Shown here: one piece after another, positions 26,508 to 35,067 of the stretch | Numbering within the stretch: position 1 is the stretch's first letter | How the letters are laid out: each line of letters opens with the position of its first letter | Source of the DNA: Trichocoleus desertorum NBK24 | GTDB lineage: Bacteria; Cyanobacteriota; Cyanobacteriia; FACHB-46 | Assembly (NCBI RefSeq): GCF_030409055.1 | Contig: NZ_CP116619.1 | Coordinates: forward strand, 2,432,628 to 2,496,627 | Reading direction: 5' to 3' | DNA: 64,000 nt | The notes under the pieces: generated by a model | The model's database searches: none | Seen by the model: the letters and a program-made list of their open reading frames with translations, nothing else | Told to the model about the DNA's origin: nothing | Position numbers and translations under genes: made by a program

Positions 26508-27629
26508 TTAGCTCACAGGCGGTGCAGGTGGAATTGAAGCTAAAACAGCGGCCAACTCAGGCAGTTCTGTCGCTAACTTCCAGCCTTCCATCCCCGATCG
26601 CCAAACGTGGGTTTGAGCTGTCAAGCCATTCTGGGGCAGTTGGTCTGGGGTAAAGGGCCCTAGGTTTTGCCCCCCCCGTGAAATAAACCACTGAATCTGG
26701 ACAGGCGGTGGCGGTGGTGCAGGCGGCATCCCAGACACTCCACCAGGCATTCCAGGTGCAGGCGGTGGCGCTTGTACACCTTGGAGATTAGAGATGAGTT
26801 GCTGCCCCATCGCCAAACCCACACCAAAATCCAACGCTTGATTTCCCCCACCCGCATTATTAGCCGATGCTTCAACCGCATTAGCTGCTTGAAATTGAGC
26901 GTATTGCTGCATATTGCCCAAAATGCCCATCGAGGCTCGCTTATCAAGAGCCGTTTCAACTTCAGGAGGCAGTGAAACACTCTCAATCAGCAACTGGGTA
27001 AGCTCCAACCCAAATTGCTGTACTTCTGGCTGCATCCCCGCTCGAATGGTGTCGCCCATCTCACCATAGCGAGACGCAAAATCAAATAAGGGAATATTGC
27101 CTCGACCAAACCAGGTGGCAAAGGCTGTGATGATCATGTTGCGAATTTGGTCGCTGACTTCATCCACCTGGAATAAGCCATCGGTACTCACCAATTGGCG
27201 AATCAGTTGAGCAGGATCTGCGACCCGGATGTTGTAGCTGCCAAACGCTCTTAGGCGGACTGGGCCTAGTTCCGGATCACGAATCGTGATGGCATTGGGC
27301 GTGCCCCACTTCAGGTTGGTAAAAATCTTGGTATTGAAGAAGTAAACTTCTGCTTTGAAGGGAGAATTAAATCCGTATTGCCAACCTTTGAGAGTGCTGA
27401 GAAGCGGTAAATTTTGTGTCGTTAAGTCATAAAGGCCAGGGCTAAAGGTGTCAGCAATTTGACCTTCGTTGATGAATACTGCCTTCTGTCCGGGCCGTAC
27501 TGTTAGCTTGGCCCCCATCTTAATTTCATTGTTGTGGCGCTGAAATCGATAGACAATCGTATCGTTGCTTTGATCGAGCCACTCAACGATATCGACAAAC
27601 TCGCCTCTAATCTTGTCAAAAATGCCCAC
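26508..27629 (-). CDS. SPFH-domain protein with C-terminal GYF_2-like domain, YdjI-like
   Basis: A 373-residue protein. The SPFH domain spans about 30-240 (KLTVRPGQKAVFINEGQIAD, GTPNAITIRDPELGPVRLRA, LTQLLIESVSLPPEVETAL). An Ala/Asn/Gly-rich and Pro/Met-rich linker follows. Residues about 312-362 form a GYF_2/DUF4339-like module (WFISRGGQNLGPFTPDQL, AQTHVWRSGMEGW) that often binds partners. SPFH proteins assemble on membranes. The gene precedes the zinc-ribbon gene and both are probably one operon. Confidence 0.85.
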   Translation of the reverse strand: MGIFDKIRGEFVDIVEWLDQSNDTIVYRFQRHNNEIKMGAKLTVRPGQKAVFINEGQIADTFSPGLYDLTTQNLPLLSTLKGWQYGFNSPFKAEVYFFNTKIFTNLKWGTPNAITIRDPELGPVRLRAFGSYNIRVADPAQLIRQLVSTDGLFQVDEVSDQIRNMIITAFATWFGRGNIPLFDFASRYGEMGDTIRAGMQPEVQQFGLELTQLLIESVSLPPEVETALDKRASMGILGNMQQYAQFQAANAVEASANNAGGGNQALDFGVGLAMGQQLISNLQGVQAPPPAPGMPGGVSGMPPAPPPPPVQIQWFISRGGQNLGPFTPDQLPQNGLTAQTHVWRSGMEGWKLATELPELAAVLASIPPAPPVS

Positions 27630-27923
27630 TCGACTATCTCCTAAATTTGCCTGAGCTAGTGGTGATTCTGCCGCCTACCCTACTAGTGCCCATTTAGCGG
27701 TTAGAGCCATTCATTAAATTCAAAAATATTGAATGAAGTTCCAGAAAACAGCTTTTTAAACCCACCAGCCTTGACGACGGTCGTCAAAACCAGTAATTTT
27801 CAGGAAAACTTTATGAATTTTGACGAAAGTGGGCAAACTGAACTAGGGGAAATTCAGGAGCAATGCTACCTAGAATCTGCCTCTCGTGAATCGCGTCCCT
27901 GCCTAGAACCGTGAGGTCAAGCC

Positions 27924-29204
27924 ATGAAGATCGTGCACAGAGCAATCACAATTTTGGGAGCTGTTCTCTTATTGGGTGGACTAAGCCCAACTGTTTTGGC
28001 TCAATCTGAGAAAACTAAGCAGCCAAAGGCTCAAGATTTCTATCGCAGCGGAACTACCCAAGCCAAGCAAGAAAACTACGACGCAGCTCTAAAAGAATTT
28101 GACCAAGCGATCGAACTCAACCCGAATTACGGTTCAGCTTATGTGAATCGTGGCTACATCCGGTCTACGCTAGGGGACAAAGAAGGAGCTTTAGAAGACT
28201 TTAACCAAGCGATCGAGCTAAATTCCACTGATCCAACTGCATTCGTCAATCGGGGCAATCTTTACTACCAAGGTGGCAATTCTCAAGCAGCCCTAGAAGA
28301 CTTTAATCAAGCGATCGCCCTTAAACCCGACTATGCCGCTGCCTATCTGAATCGAGGGTTTGTGCATTCTGCTTTGGGAGATAGCCAAGCCGCTCTGACG
28401 GATTTCAATCAGGCAGTGAAGCACAACTCGAACTATGCCGAAGCTTATTTGAACCGAGGTGTGATTCGGGCAGCTTTGGGCGATCGCAATGCCGCTCTCG
28501 ACGATCTCGATCGCGCAGTGCAGCTCAACCCTGATTATGCTGAGGCTTATTTCAATCGGGGATTTATCCGAGCTACCAATGGCAATCAAACGGGAGCGGT
28601 TGACGACTTTACGGATGCCATTCGAGCCCGCTCTAACTACGCGGAAGCCTACGCAAATCGGGGGTTTGCTCTCGTAGCGATGGGGCAGCCTCAAGTGGCG
28701 ATCGCTGATTTCAATCAAGCAATTCAGCTACAACCCAACTATCCAGAAGCCTACAAAGGTCGAGGTGACGCACGAGCAGCTCTAGGCGACCAACAGGGGG
28801 CGACCAATGATTACTCCCAAGCATTGCAGATTAACCCAAACTACGCTGTGGCTTATGCCACTCGGGCTAAAGCTCGATCTACTGCTGGAGACACTCAAGG
28901 AGCCTTGGAAGACTACACCCAAGCTCTCAGCATGAATACTAGCAACGATACCGCTTATACCGAACGGGGCATGAACCGCAAAGTTGCTGGAGATAACCAG
29001 GGAGCGATCGAAGACTACAGCCAAGCCATCCAAATCAATCCAGGCAATGCGGATGCTTACTTCCAGCGAGGCTTACTGCAATTGAGCCAGGGCAATCGCC
29101 AACAGGCACTGGCAGACATGGAAACCGCTGCGAATCTTTATCTCAAATTGGGTCGAGCTGATGGTTATCGCAACGTCATTGCTCAGCTCAATCAAGTTCG
29201 CTAG
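27924..29204 (+). CDS. Exported TPR-repeat protein
   Basis: A 426-residue protein with a signal peptide (AITILGAVLLLGGLSPTVLA, cleavage near residue 27). About eleven consecutive 34-residue TPR units follow, each of the form (A/S)YxNRGxxxxxLGDxxxAxxDFxxAIxLxPNYA. The near-identity of adjacent repeats indicates recent internal duplication. It probably forms a periplasmic protein-protein scaffold; the partner is unknown. It stands alone on the plus strand. Confidence 0.88.
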   Translation: MKIVHRAITILGAVLLLGGLSPTVLAQSEKTKQPKAQDFYRSGTTQAKQENYDAALKEFDQAIELNPNYGSAYVNRGYIRSTLGDKEGALEDFNQAIELNSTDPTAFVNRGNLYYQGGNSQAALEDFNQAIALKPDYAAAYLNRGFVHSALGDSQAALTDFNQAVKHNSNYAEAYLNRGVIRAALGDRNAALDDLDRAVQLNPDYAEAYFNRGFIRATNGNQTGAVDDFTDAIRARSNYAEAYANRGFALVAMGQPQVAIADFNQAIQLQPNYPEAYKGRGDARAALGDQQGATNDYSQALQINPNYAVAYATRAKARSTAGDTQGALEDYTQALSMNTSNDTAYTERGMNRKVAGDNQGAIEDYSQAIQINPGNADAYFQRGLLQLSQGNRQQALADMETAANLYLKLGRADGYRNVIAQLNQVR

Positions 29205-29366
29205 GCACATGAATTAAAGAGCATCTGAATCTCCTCCCGCCTACAGCATCCCTCTTCTTAAGGAGAGGGACTGGGGAAGAGAGTACTCAAGGCTCAAAAA
29301 AATTCTGGTATTGCAATATTTGCAGTAGAACAGTGAAGCGGAGCAAAGAGATAGGCAAACAGCTTA

Positions 29367-30526
29367 CTCCCTTCCCACCTAAAGATTAAGGAACAAGTGA
29401 AAACATGAAACTGAGCGTTTTTTGCACTTGTTCTGTCGATAGGAACTGATGCGAGTCTAGGAATCGATTGAGTTGTTGCTCAATTTGTTTGAGAGTTGTA
29501 CCAATCGGTAAATGATGCAGGAAACGTAAGCGGAGTAGATGAATCACGTATTCAACCAAGTTCAACTTCGGCGAATAGGACGGTAAGTAAAGAAACTCAA
29601 CCGTAATCGATTGCGACAGTCCCATCTGCTCTAAGTGATCTGCCAGTTGTGACTGCATCTTTTGCTTATGGGTGGGATTATTGTCGAGAATGATGCAAAG
29701 CGAGTCATAGCCTAGCTCCACACAATCGAGACAAAATTCCGCCATGTACTCGGATACATCTTCTGTTTTGGCTTGTGGGCTAAGGCGAAAATACTCTTCA
29801 CCGCTGTGGGCATCAACACACAGTAGCCCATTGAGTTTGTTGCGAACCCGCTCGTCGCTTGCTACCTCTGGACGGGTATTGCGTTCTGCCCAGCCATAAA
29901 ACAAACTGGGGCGATCTGTGACGGCAAACTCGTCGAAGAAGACGGTGCGCTCACCGGGCTGAGGCAATTGCAGTTTTTTTTACAACCTCTACCCACTCTT
30001 TTTGCGCTTTTGGGTCAGCATTGGCGTAGTCCCGGTGCGCTCGCTGATACGACAAGCCTAACTCGCTGAGCAATTCATAGATGCGGGAGTCTTTCAATCC
30101 CACCCCGAAGTGTCGCTCAATCACCTCGCATAGAATTGCCCCCGTCCATAGGTTGCGATCATATCCGTAATCAGTCGGGCGTTGCCTCAGCACTATGGCT
30201 TTGAGTTGCTGTTGCTGCTGTGACGTCAACCGACTTGGTTTTTGATGCTGAATCGGGTTGACTAAGCCACTCAGTTCACCGTCGAGATATTTATCCATCC
30301 AACTCGTCAGTGTCTCATAGCGACACCCAATGTATTCGCACACTTGGGTGCGGCTGTGCCCTTCATGCAACAGTTTGATAGCTGTCAACCGATGACGAAT
30401 GTACTGTTGCTGATTGCGGTAATAGAGTCTTTGCCACTCATCCGCATCAAAAGACTTGTCTCGAAGGGCTTGAGTTCGATTCATAAAGGCTCTCACTCTT
30501 TACCTAATCTTATACCGGGAAGGGAG
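29367..30526 (-). mobile_element. IS630-family insertion sequence (element 3)
   Basis: Inverted repeats share CTCCCTTCCC at the outer ends (29367-29376 and 30517-30526) and further blocks AAGATTA and AGTGA inside. TA dinucleotides flank the ends (29365-29366 and 30527-30528). The element is about 1.16 kb. Its right end is fused to a small gene. Confidence 0.88.
29386..30496 (-). CDS. IS630-family transposase, -1 frameshift at A8
   Basis: The first frame (29951-30496) has a helix-turn-helix (TQVCEYIGCRYETLTSWMDKYLDG) and the second (29386-29967) the DDE domain: VFFDEFAVTDRPSLFYGW, CIILDNNPTHKQ and YSPKLNLVEYVIHLLR. They overlap at eight A residues on the coding strand (29974-29981), where a -1 shift gives VVKKKLQLPQPGERT. 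The Pro of the usual LNP-(I/V)-E motif is Leu here. Otherwise the catalytic residues are present. Confidence 0.85.
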
Positions 30527-30527
30527 T

Positions 30528-30675
30528 AATATTCTTCCTGCTGGGGTTCATCAGCAGACATAAGTAGCTTATCTACTTGCTCTAAGCTCAAATATTGATC
30601 TAGATATTCACCGACTAGTGGCAATAATATTTGTACTCGGTCTTCTAATTCTTCTAGATATTCCAAGAGTTCCAT
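30528..30675 (-). CDS. Small acidic helical protein, stop codon hit by IS630
   Basis: The gene encodes MELLEYLEELEDRVQILLPL and continues to DEPQQEEY, 49 residues, acidic and probably helical. The IS630 insertion lies at the TA of its original TAA stop: rejoining the flanks restores TAT-TAA. In the present sequence translation runs on into the element and adds a few residues (YSLPGIRLGKE), stopping at 30493. No function is recognised. Confidence 0.5.
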
Positions 30676-31016
30676 ACAGGCTAAGTTGCTCCAAGCTGTA
30701 ATTTTTTAACGGCACTCACCTTTATTGCTATAGCCTGAGCGAATAAAGACTTAAACATAAATCTCTCTTGATTTATTGTGTAATTGATTTGCACAAAAAG
30801 AGCGACTGAGACACCAAAAATACGTGATGCTTATCACACCCCATCCTGAAAATCAGGAATTAGCTTAGTTGAGTTTTGACTCTACTCACTAGGACAACTA
30901 TTAGCCACTTCAGCGCTAAGAGCAATGAAAACACGCCATTTTTAGGATGTTTCTGCATTCCTAGATCCTTGAAAATTTAGGTGGGGTGAACTGAGAGGAA
31001 TCATTAGGGATTTAGC
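30676..31016. other. Intergenic gap, promoters of divergent genes
   Basis: The 341-base AT-rich gap lies between the leftward small gene and the rightward pentapeptide gene. I see no further gene or repeat. Confidence 0.4.
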
Positions 31017-31601
31017 ATGGATGTCAATCAAATCTGTCAGCAATATGCCGCTGGAGAACGTAATTTCTGTGGGGTAAATTGGAGCGATCTCGATCTGTCG
31101 GGTCTTCATTTGATCGAGGTTAATTTAGCTGGAGCCAACCTCAGCCGCACCAATCTCGCTGGAACCAACCTAGCTCTGGCTAATCTAACAGAGGCCAATT
31201 TGAGCAGTGCGAATTTGAGTCGTACAAATTTGACTGGAGTTGATCTGAACCGAGCCAATCTACGCCGAGCCAAGCCTGTGGGCGCAATTCTCATTGGGGC
31301 AGACCTAAGCCAAGCAGATTTAATAGAGGCAGATTTGACAGGAGCCATTTTAAGTGCAGCGAATCTGCAAGGTGCGAATCTGCGAGAAGCAGTTTTACGG
31401 GAAACCGATCTTGCGGGAGCTAATTTGACAGGCGTTAGTTTGCAGAAGGCAAATCTCAGTGATGCTAACCTGCGAAGAGCCATTCTACGCAATGCTGACC
31501 TCGTGGGTGCCAACTTAACTCGCGCTAACTTAGCAGGCACAGATCTGCTGGGAGCCAACTTACGAGATGTGATCATGCTTGACAACGTTATCTACGAATA
31601 G
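31017..31601 (+). CDS. Pentapeptide-repeat protein
   Basis: A 194-residue protein that from about residue 24 to the end is almost entirely A(N/D)Lxx pentapeptides (for example VNLAGANLSRTNLAGTNLAL), about 33 units. It should fold as a right-handed quadrilateral beta helix. The N-terminal cap is MDVNQICQQYAAGERNFCGV. Such proteins are abundant in cyanobacteria and mostly of unknown role; some bind gyrase. The following DUF4177-like gene starts 46 bases after its stop. Confidence 0.9.
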   Translation: MDVNQICQQYAAGERNFCGVNWSDLDLSGLHLIEVNLAGANLSRTNLAGTNLALANLTEANLSSANLSRTNLTGVDLNRANLRRAKPVGAILIGADLSQADLIEADLTGAILSAANLQGANLREAVLRETDLAGANLTGVSLQKANLSDANLRRAILRNADLVGANLTRANLAGTDLLGANLRDVIMLDNVIYE

Positions 31602-31647
31602 CCATGATTTTTGGGCTAAAGATAAGTGGTTGCTAGCTGAGGTGTGC

Positions 31648-31908
31648 ATGCAGAAGTGGGAGTATTGTGAAGTTTTCTATTTTGTCAACAGGGTTGGCTC
31701 TACCTCAACCCTGAGACTACAACTCAATGGGGAACAGCAAAATAATGTTTCTAGCGTGATTGAGTTTCTGAATCGGCTGGGTCGGCAAGGATGGGAACTG
31801 GTGAGCCATGTGGTGAGCCAAGAGATCATCTCGCAAGACGATTACGGCAAGTATATGTACACCAGTACCTTCAACACGTTGACCTTCAAACGCCCTTTAC
31901 TAAATTAG
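31648..31908 (+). CDS. DUF4177-like small protein
   Basis: An 86-residue protein starting MQKWEYCEVFYFVNRVG, with FLNRLGRQGWELVSHVV in the middle and FNTLTFKRPL at the end. The W-E-Y and G-W-E-L-V patterns match DUF4177. Its function is unknown. I prefer the ATG at 31648 because the frame before it overlaps the end of the pentapeptide gene and shows no similarity. Confidence 0.65.
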   Translation: MQKWEYCEVFYFVNRVGSTSTLRLQLNGEQQNNVSSVIEFLNRLGRQGWELVSHVVSQEIISQDDYGKYMYTSTFNTLTFKRPLLN

Positions 31909-32454
31909 GAGAGCCAGACTACTGGCTTTGGCAAAACGATTACTTGCTCACGGGTTGCGCATCTCAGCCACATGATTGACTCACAAATCTCTGTTGGCCC
32001 AACGCTCCTCCGGTGACCTTAAAGTTGAGCGGACATTGCAAGACTCGCAGCGGTTTTGCAACGGCTTTGCAATGCCGTATCTCGTCATGCTCCTGTCCCA
32101 GTAGATCTACTCTCCGCTAAAGTGTTTTAGTCGCAGAGATCGGGGATATTACAGATCCGGAATTGCCCAGTAAGGCTTTGTGGTCAACTCTATCGCTAGT
32201 CTTTCTCGCAGGTTCTGCTGAGGCTGGCACCCGCCTATTCTCAGCTCCAGATTTCCTAAAGCTTAAATTACTCTTTTAAGTTGCGGATGTTGAGTGGATT
32301 ATCTGGGAGTCTAAAGAGAGACTGTGATTATACGGAATCTTGATTCCTCGGAGTTACTCAGTATAATTGGCACCTTGCTTAGATAGTGGTATCGAGGAAT
32401 CATCAACCACCGTACGTATTCATTCAACAGCCCCTATTGGAGAATGCATCTAGC
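31909..32454. other. Long intergenic region upstream of cell-wall-binding gene
   Basis: No gene is supported in these 546 bases. The part at about 32040-32085 has repeated TTGCAA(C/T) and GCAATGCCG-type short inverted motifs. A promoter lies at 32340-32367. A structured leader RNA is possible but I recognise no known riboswitch. Confidence 0.4.
32340..32367 (+). promoter_or_regulatory. Sigma70-type promoter
   Basis: TTGATT at 32340-32345 and a perfect TATAAT at 32362-32367 are separated by 16 bases. Transcription would start about 32374, leaving an 80-base leader before the ATG at 32455. Confidence 0.5.
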
Positions 32455-33273
32455 ATGGAAACTTTAGCTTTTGTTCATAGCGCCGTCGCCTACGCTGATC
32501 CTGATTCGGAGCCACAGTTTTCTTTCCAGCCTCTCAACTTCAAACTGCTCAATTCTGGATGGATGAGCTTTGCCGCGATCGCGATCGGCTTGGCAATTCT
32601 CAGCACCACTTCGGATGCAATGGCGGCAGTTATAAAACGTGGTTCTAGTGGCAGTCTCGTCGGCACTATACAGTCAGCCTTGGTCAATCGTGGCTACAAC
32701 ACGGGTGGCGTGGATGGTGTTTTTGGCCCTGCGACTGAGTCGGCTGTCATTCGCTTCCAGCAAAAACAAGGACTGAGCGCTGATGGCATTGTCGGTGCCG
32801 CAACAGCGGCGGCTCTAGGCATCAATAACGGCAGCATCACTGGTGGTGGCGGTGGCGGTGGTGCTCCTGGCACTTACACCGTTACTGCCGGAAGTGGATT
32901 GCTGATCCGCTCCAGTCCTAGTCGAGGAAGTGCGGTAATCGGCAGTTTGGGATACGGCGGGCAAGTGAGTGTCACCAGCAATCGGGCTTCTGGGGACGGT
33001 TACACATGGGCACAACTTGCGGGCGGTGGCTGGGTAGCGGCAGACTATCTCAGCGCTGGCGGTGGTGGCGGTGGCGGTGGTGGCGCTCCGAGCGATGCGG
33101 TCACGATTTCGACCAATGGGAGCGCTCTCAACATCCGCTCTGGCCCCGGTGCTGGCTACGGCGTAGTTGGCAGTTTGTCCAATGGCTCACGAGCTAGCAT
33201 CACTGGGCGCACCTCCAACGGTTGGTATGAACTGGCTAACGGGGGCTGGGTGTCTGGCTCTTGGATTTATTAA
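32455..33273 (+). CDS. Peptidoglycan-binding protein with two SH3-like domains
   Basis: A 272-residue protein. It starts METLAFVHSAVAYADPDSEP, a cyanobacterial N-terminal motif for this class, so I set the start at 32455. A hydrophobic segment (WMSFAAIAIGLAILSTTSDAMA) leads export. A PG_binding_1 domain (GSLVGTIQSALVNRGY, GVDGVFGPATESAVIRFQQK) is followed by two bacterial SH3 modules (LLIRSSPS and LNIRSGPG), separated by Gly-rich linkers. No catalytic domain is present, so it is a wall-binding protein and not a complete hydrolase. Confidence 0.88.
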   Translation: METLAFVHSAVAYADPDSEPQFSFQPLNFKLLNSGWMSFAAIAIGLAILSTTSDAMAAVIKRGSSGSLVGTIQSALVNRGYNTGGVDGVFGPATESAVIRFQQKQGLSADGIVGAATAAALGINNGSITGGGGGGGAPGTYTVTAGSGLLIRSSPSRGSAVIGSLGYGGQVSVTSNRASGDGYTWAQLAGGGWVAADYLSAGGGGGGGGGAPSDAVTISTNGSALNIRSGPGAGYGVVGSLSNGSRASITGRTSNGWYELANGGWVSGSWIY

Positions 33274-33297
33274 CTTCGATCCATTAACTTCCGACCT

Positions 33298-34413
33298 TTA
33301 GCGCCGAACCTGCGGGACTACGGGCAGGGAGAAATCTAAGGGAGCGCGATCGCCTAGTCGTTGGGTTGCAGCCGAGGACTGATTTGCCGTTTGCCATTGG
33401 CTGAGAACCTGAGCGACCTGCGATCGCGTCATTCCAGGTTGGATTTCTGGGCGATACAGCATCCGCAGCAGCGCCTTATCAATTTCGCTGTATTCAGTGG
33501 GGTCAGTCCAGCCCTGGAAAAAGATGCTGTCGGGATAGCGGCTAGAATCTTGCATCAAGCCGAGTGATTGGGTCAGTTCTTCGCGGATCAGGTGCGATCG
33601 CTCCTTCTGGCTCACTCCAACGGTCGAAATCAAAATTCTGGCGTTATAAATTGTGTTCTGCTCATTCCAGTGCGTCCAGAAAAAGCCGTAATTAAGCGGT
33701 TGGTAGTTCGGCTCGTACCGCCGGAAATCAGACTCTGGTACAAAGTAGATTTCCAGGTTGGGATTGTCTTGATCCATTTGTAATTGCAGCCCCTCCGTCA
33801 ACCCCTCAATATCTTGGATGACTGCCTGTAAGGTGCGTAAATCTTCTGAGGTGGGCGACCCGTGAATTTTAATCTTTACTGGACCCTGCCATTTCCGCAC
33901 CCTAGGAGCTGACGCACCAAACTCTCCACCCATCGTCACTTCTAAGAAGTAACTGATTTGCTCTGGGGTATAGCTAGGTAGCCCCAGACTTTTTGGGCGC
34001 GGCGCTGTTACAGCCGTGGTGTCTGCTGAGTTGGGTTGAGGGCTAACAGCGATCGTAGATGAGGCGACAGGAAACGGAATTGTCAATGGCGATCGCTGCA
34101 TCTGCACCAAGTCACTCCGTACCCAACCTGCTAAGCGACTTTGCACAAAGCGAACATAACTCCAAGTTGCGCCATCTCGCCCCCGTGCTTCTTGCAGCAC
34201 CTCGACGCGATCGCCGACCCGCCCTATGGAAACTCGTGATGCTGCCTTTGAGGGGGCCGAACGCACATTAATTTGTGAATCTGCATAATTCGCTTGCAAC
34301 ATCGCAGGTTTCGCCCAACTCGGCAACCCTACACTCAGAGCGATCGCCGTAGGAGCCAAGGCAAACGGAACCATCTGACGCATCGCCGCTAGCAGACTGA
34401 GTTTCACTGTCAT
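33298..34413 (-). CDS. Exported SH3 / DUF2927 protein
   Basis: A protein of about 371 residues. I prefer the ATG at 34413 (MTVKLSLLAAMRQMV), six codons inside the longest frame. A signal peptide is followed by an SH3-like domain (INVRSAPSKAASRVSIGRVGDRVEVL). Residues about 155-325 match DUF2927: YTPEQISYFLEVTMGGEFG, then KIHGSPTSEDLRTL, and HLIREELTQSLGLMQDS, which resembles a metalloprotease helix but with His-x3-Glu spacing. A function in envelope processing is inferred. It is convergent with the peptidoglycan-binding gene, 24 bases away. Confidence 0.8.
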   Translation of the reverse strand: MTVKLSLLAAMRQMVPFALAPTAIALSVGLPSWAKPAMLQANYADSQINVRSAPSKAASRVSIGRVGDRVEVLQEARGRDGATWSYVRFVQSRLAGWVRSDLVQMQRSPLTIPFPVASSTIAVSPQPNSADTTAVTAPRPKSLGLPSYTPEQISYFLEVTMGGEFGASAPRVRKWQGPVKIKIHGSPTSEDLRTLQAVIQDIEGLTEGLQLQMDQDNPNLEIYFVPESDFRRYEPNYQPLNYGFFWTHWNEQNTIYNARILISTVGVSQKERSHLIREELTQSLGLMQDSSRYPDSIFFQGWTDPTEYSEIDKALLRMLYRPEIQPGMTRSQVAQVLSQWQTANQSSAATQRLGDRAPLDFSLPVVPQVRR

Positions 34414-34584
34414 GGTGCTTTTAAGTCCCAAAACGCTGGGGGCTACTAAACATAATTCCCCACTTTATTCGCAGTGTCTGGTCCCACATCCGTTTGATTT
34501 ATCCAACTTTACCCAAAGTCCAGGAAGTGCGCGCGGCTTCCCGCCTACAAGCTAAAATTTGTTGTCACTCGGAGAAATTGCGCC

Positions 34585-35067
34585 ATGCCCCTTGCCCAAT
34601 TGCCTCTTGCCCAACTATTCGATGGTGCCAATCTGTTTGTGCTGCCTTTTTGGGCATTGATGATTCTGCTGCCCAGTTGGAGCGTGACTCGGCGCATCAT
34701 GGGTTCGTTGATTCCATTTGTGGTTTTAGCAGCGCTCTATCTCTATTTGTTCATCAGCACAATCACACCGGAATCAGCCCAAGCTTTGTCTAACCCTCAG
34801 TTAGCGGATATTGCTCGCTTTTTTGCTGCCGAATCTGCTGCTGCGACTGGTTGGGTACATTTCTTAGTGATGGATTTGTTTGTAGGCCGATGGATCTATT
34901 GGGAAGGTCAGCGGACTGGCATCTGGACGATCCACTCGATCGCGCTTTGTCTGTTCGCAGGTCCCCTAGGATTGCTGTCTCACATCCTGACCACCTGGGT
35001 GACTCAAACTTTCTTCACGTCAGCTGAGGCCAAAGCTGAGGCAACCGCAGTGTCACCAGAAGCTTAA
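34585..35067 (+). CDS. ABA4-like membrane protein (DUF4281)
   Basis: A 160-residue protein with four probable membrane helices: [51 protein letters not shown] and [19 protein letters not shown]. The motif [14 protein letters not shown] is typical of ABA4-like proteins. Plant ABA4 is needed for neoxanthin synthesis; the role of cyanobacterial homologues is unclear. Its TAA stop overlaps that of the convergent kinase gene. Confidence 0.85.
   Translation: MPLAQLPLAQLFDGANLFVLPFWALMILLPSWSVTRRIMGSLIPFVVLAALYLYLFISTITPESAQALSNPQLADIARFFAAESAAATGWVHFLVMDLFVGRWIYWEGQRTGIWTIHSIALCLFAGPLGLLSHILTTWVTQTFFTSAEAKAEATAVSPEA

Noticed and set aside
27729-27914. 61-residue frame before the TPR gene
   Set aside because: It has no recognisable features, and lies in the expected promoter and leader of the TPR gene.
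29250-29269. Near-palindrome CCCTCTTCTTAAGGAGAGGG after the TPR gene
   Set aside because: It could be a hairpin but has no T-run on the plus strand, so I did not call it a terminator.
31106-31585. 159-residue leftward frame opposite the pentapeptide gene
   Set aside because: It is an antisense shadow of the regular pentapeptide codon pattern.
31909-32454. c-di-AMP (ydaO) riboswitch upstream of the cell-wall-binding gene
   Set aside because: I considered it from gene context but could not find the conserved core motifs.
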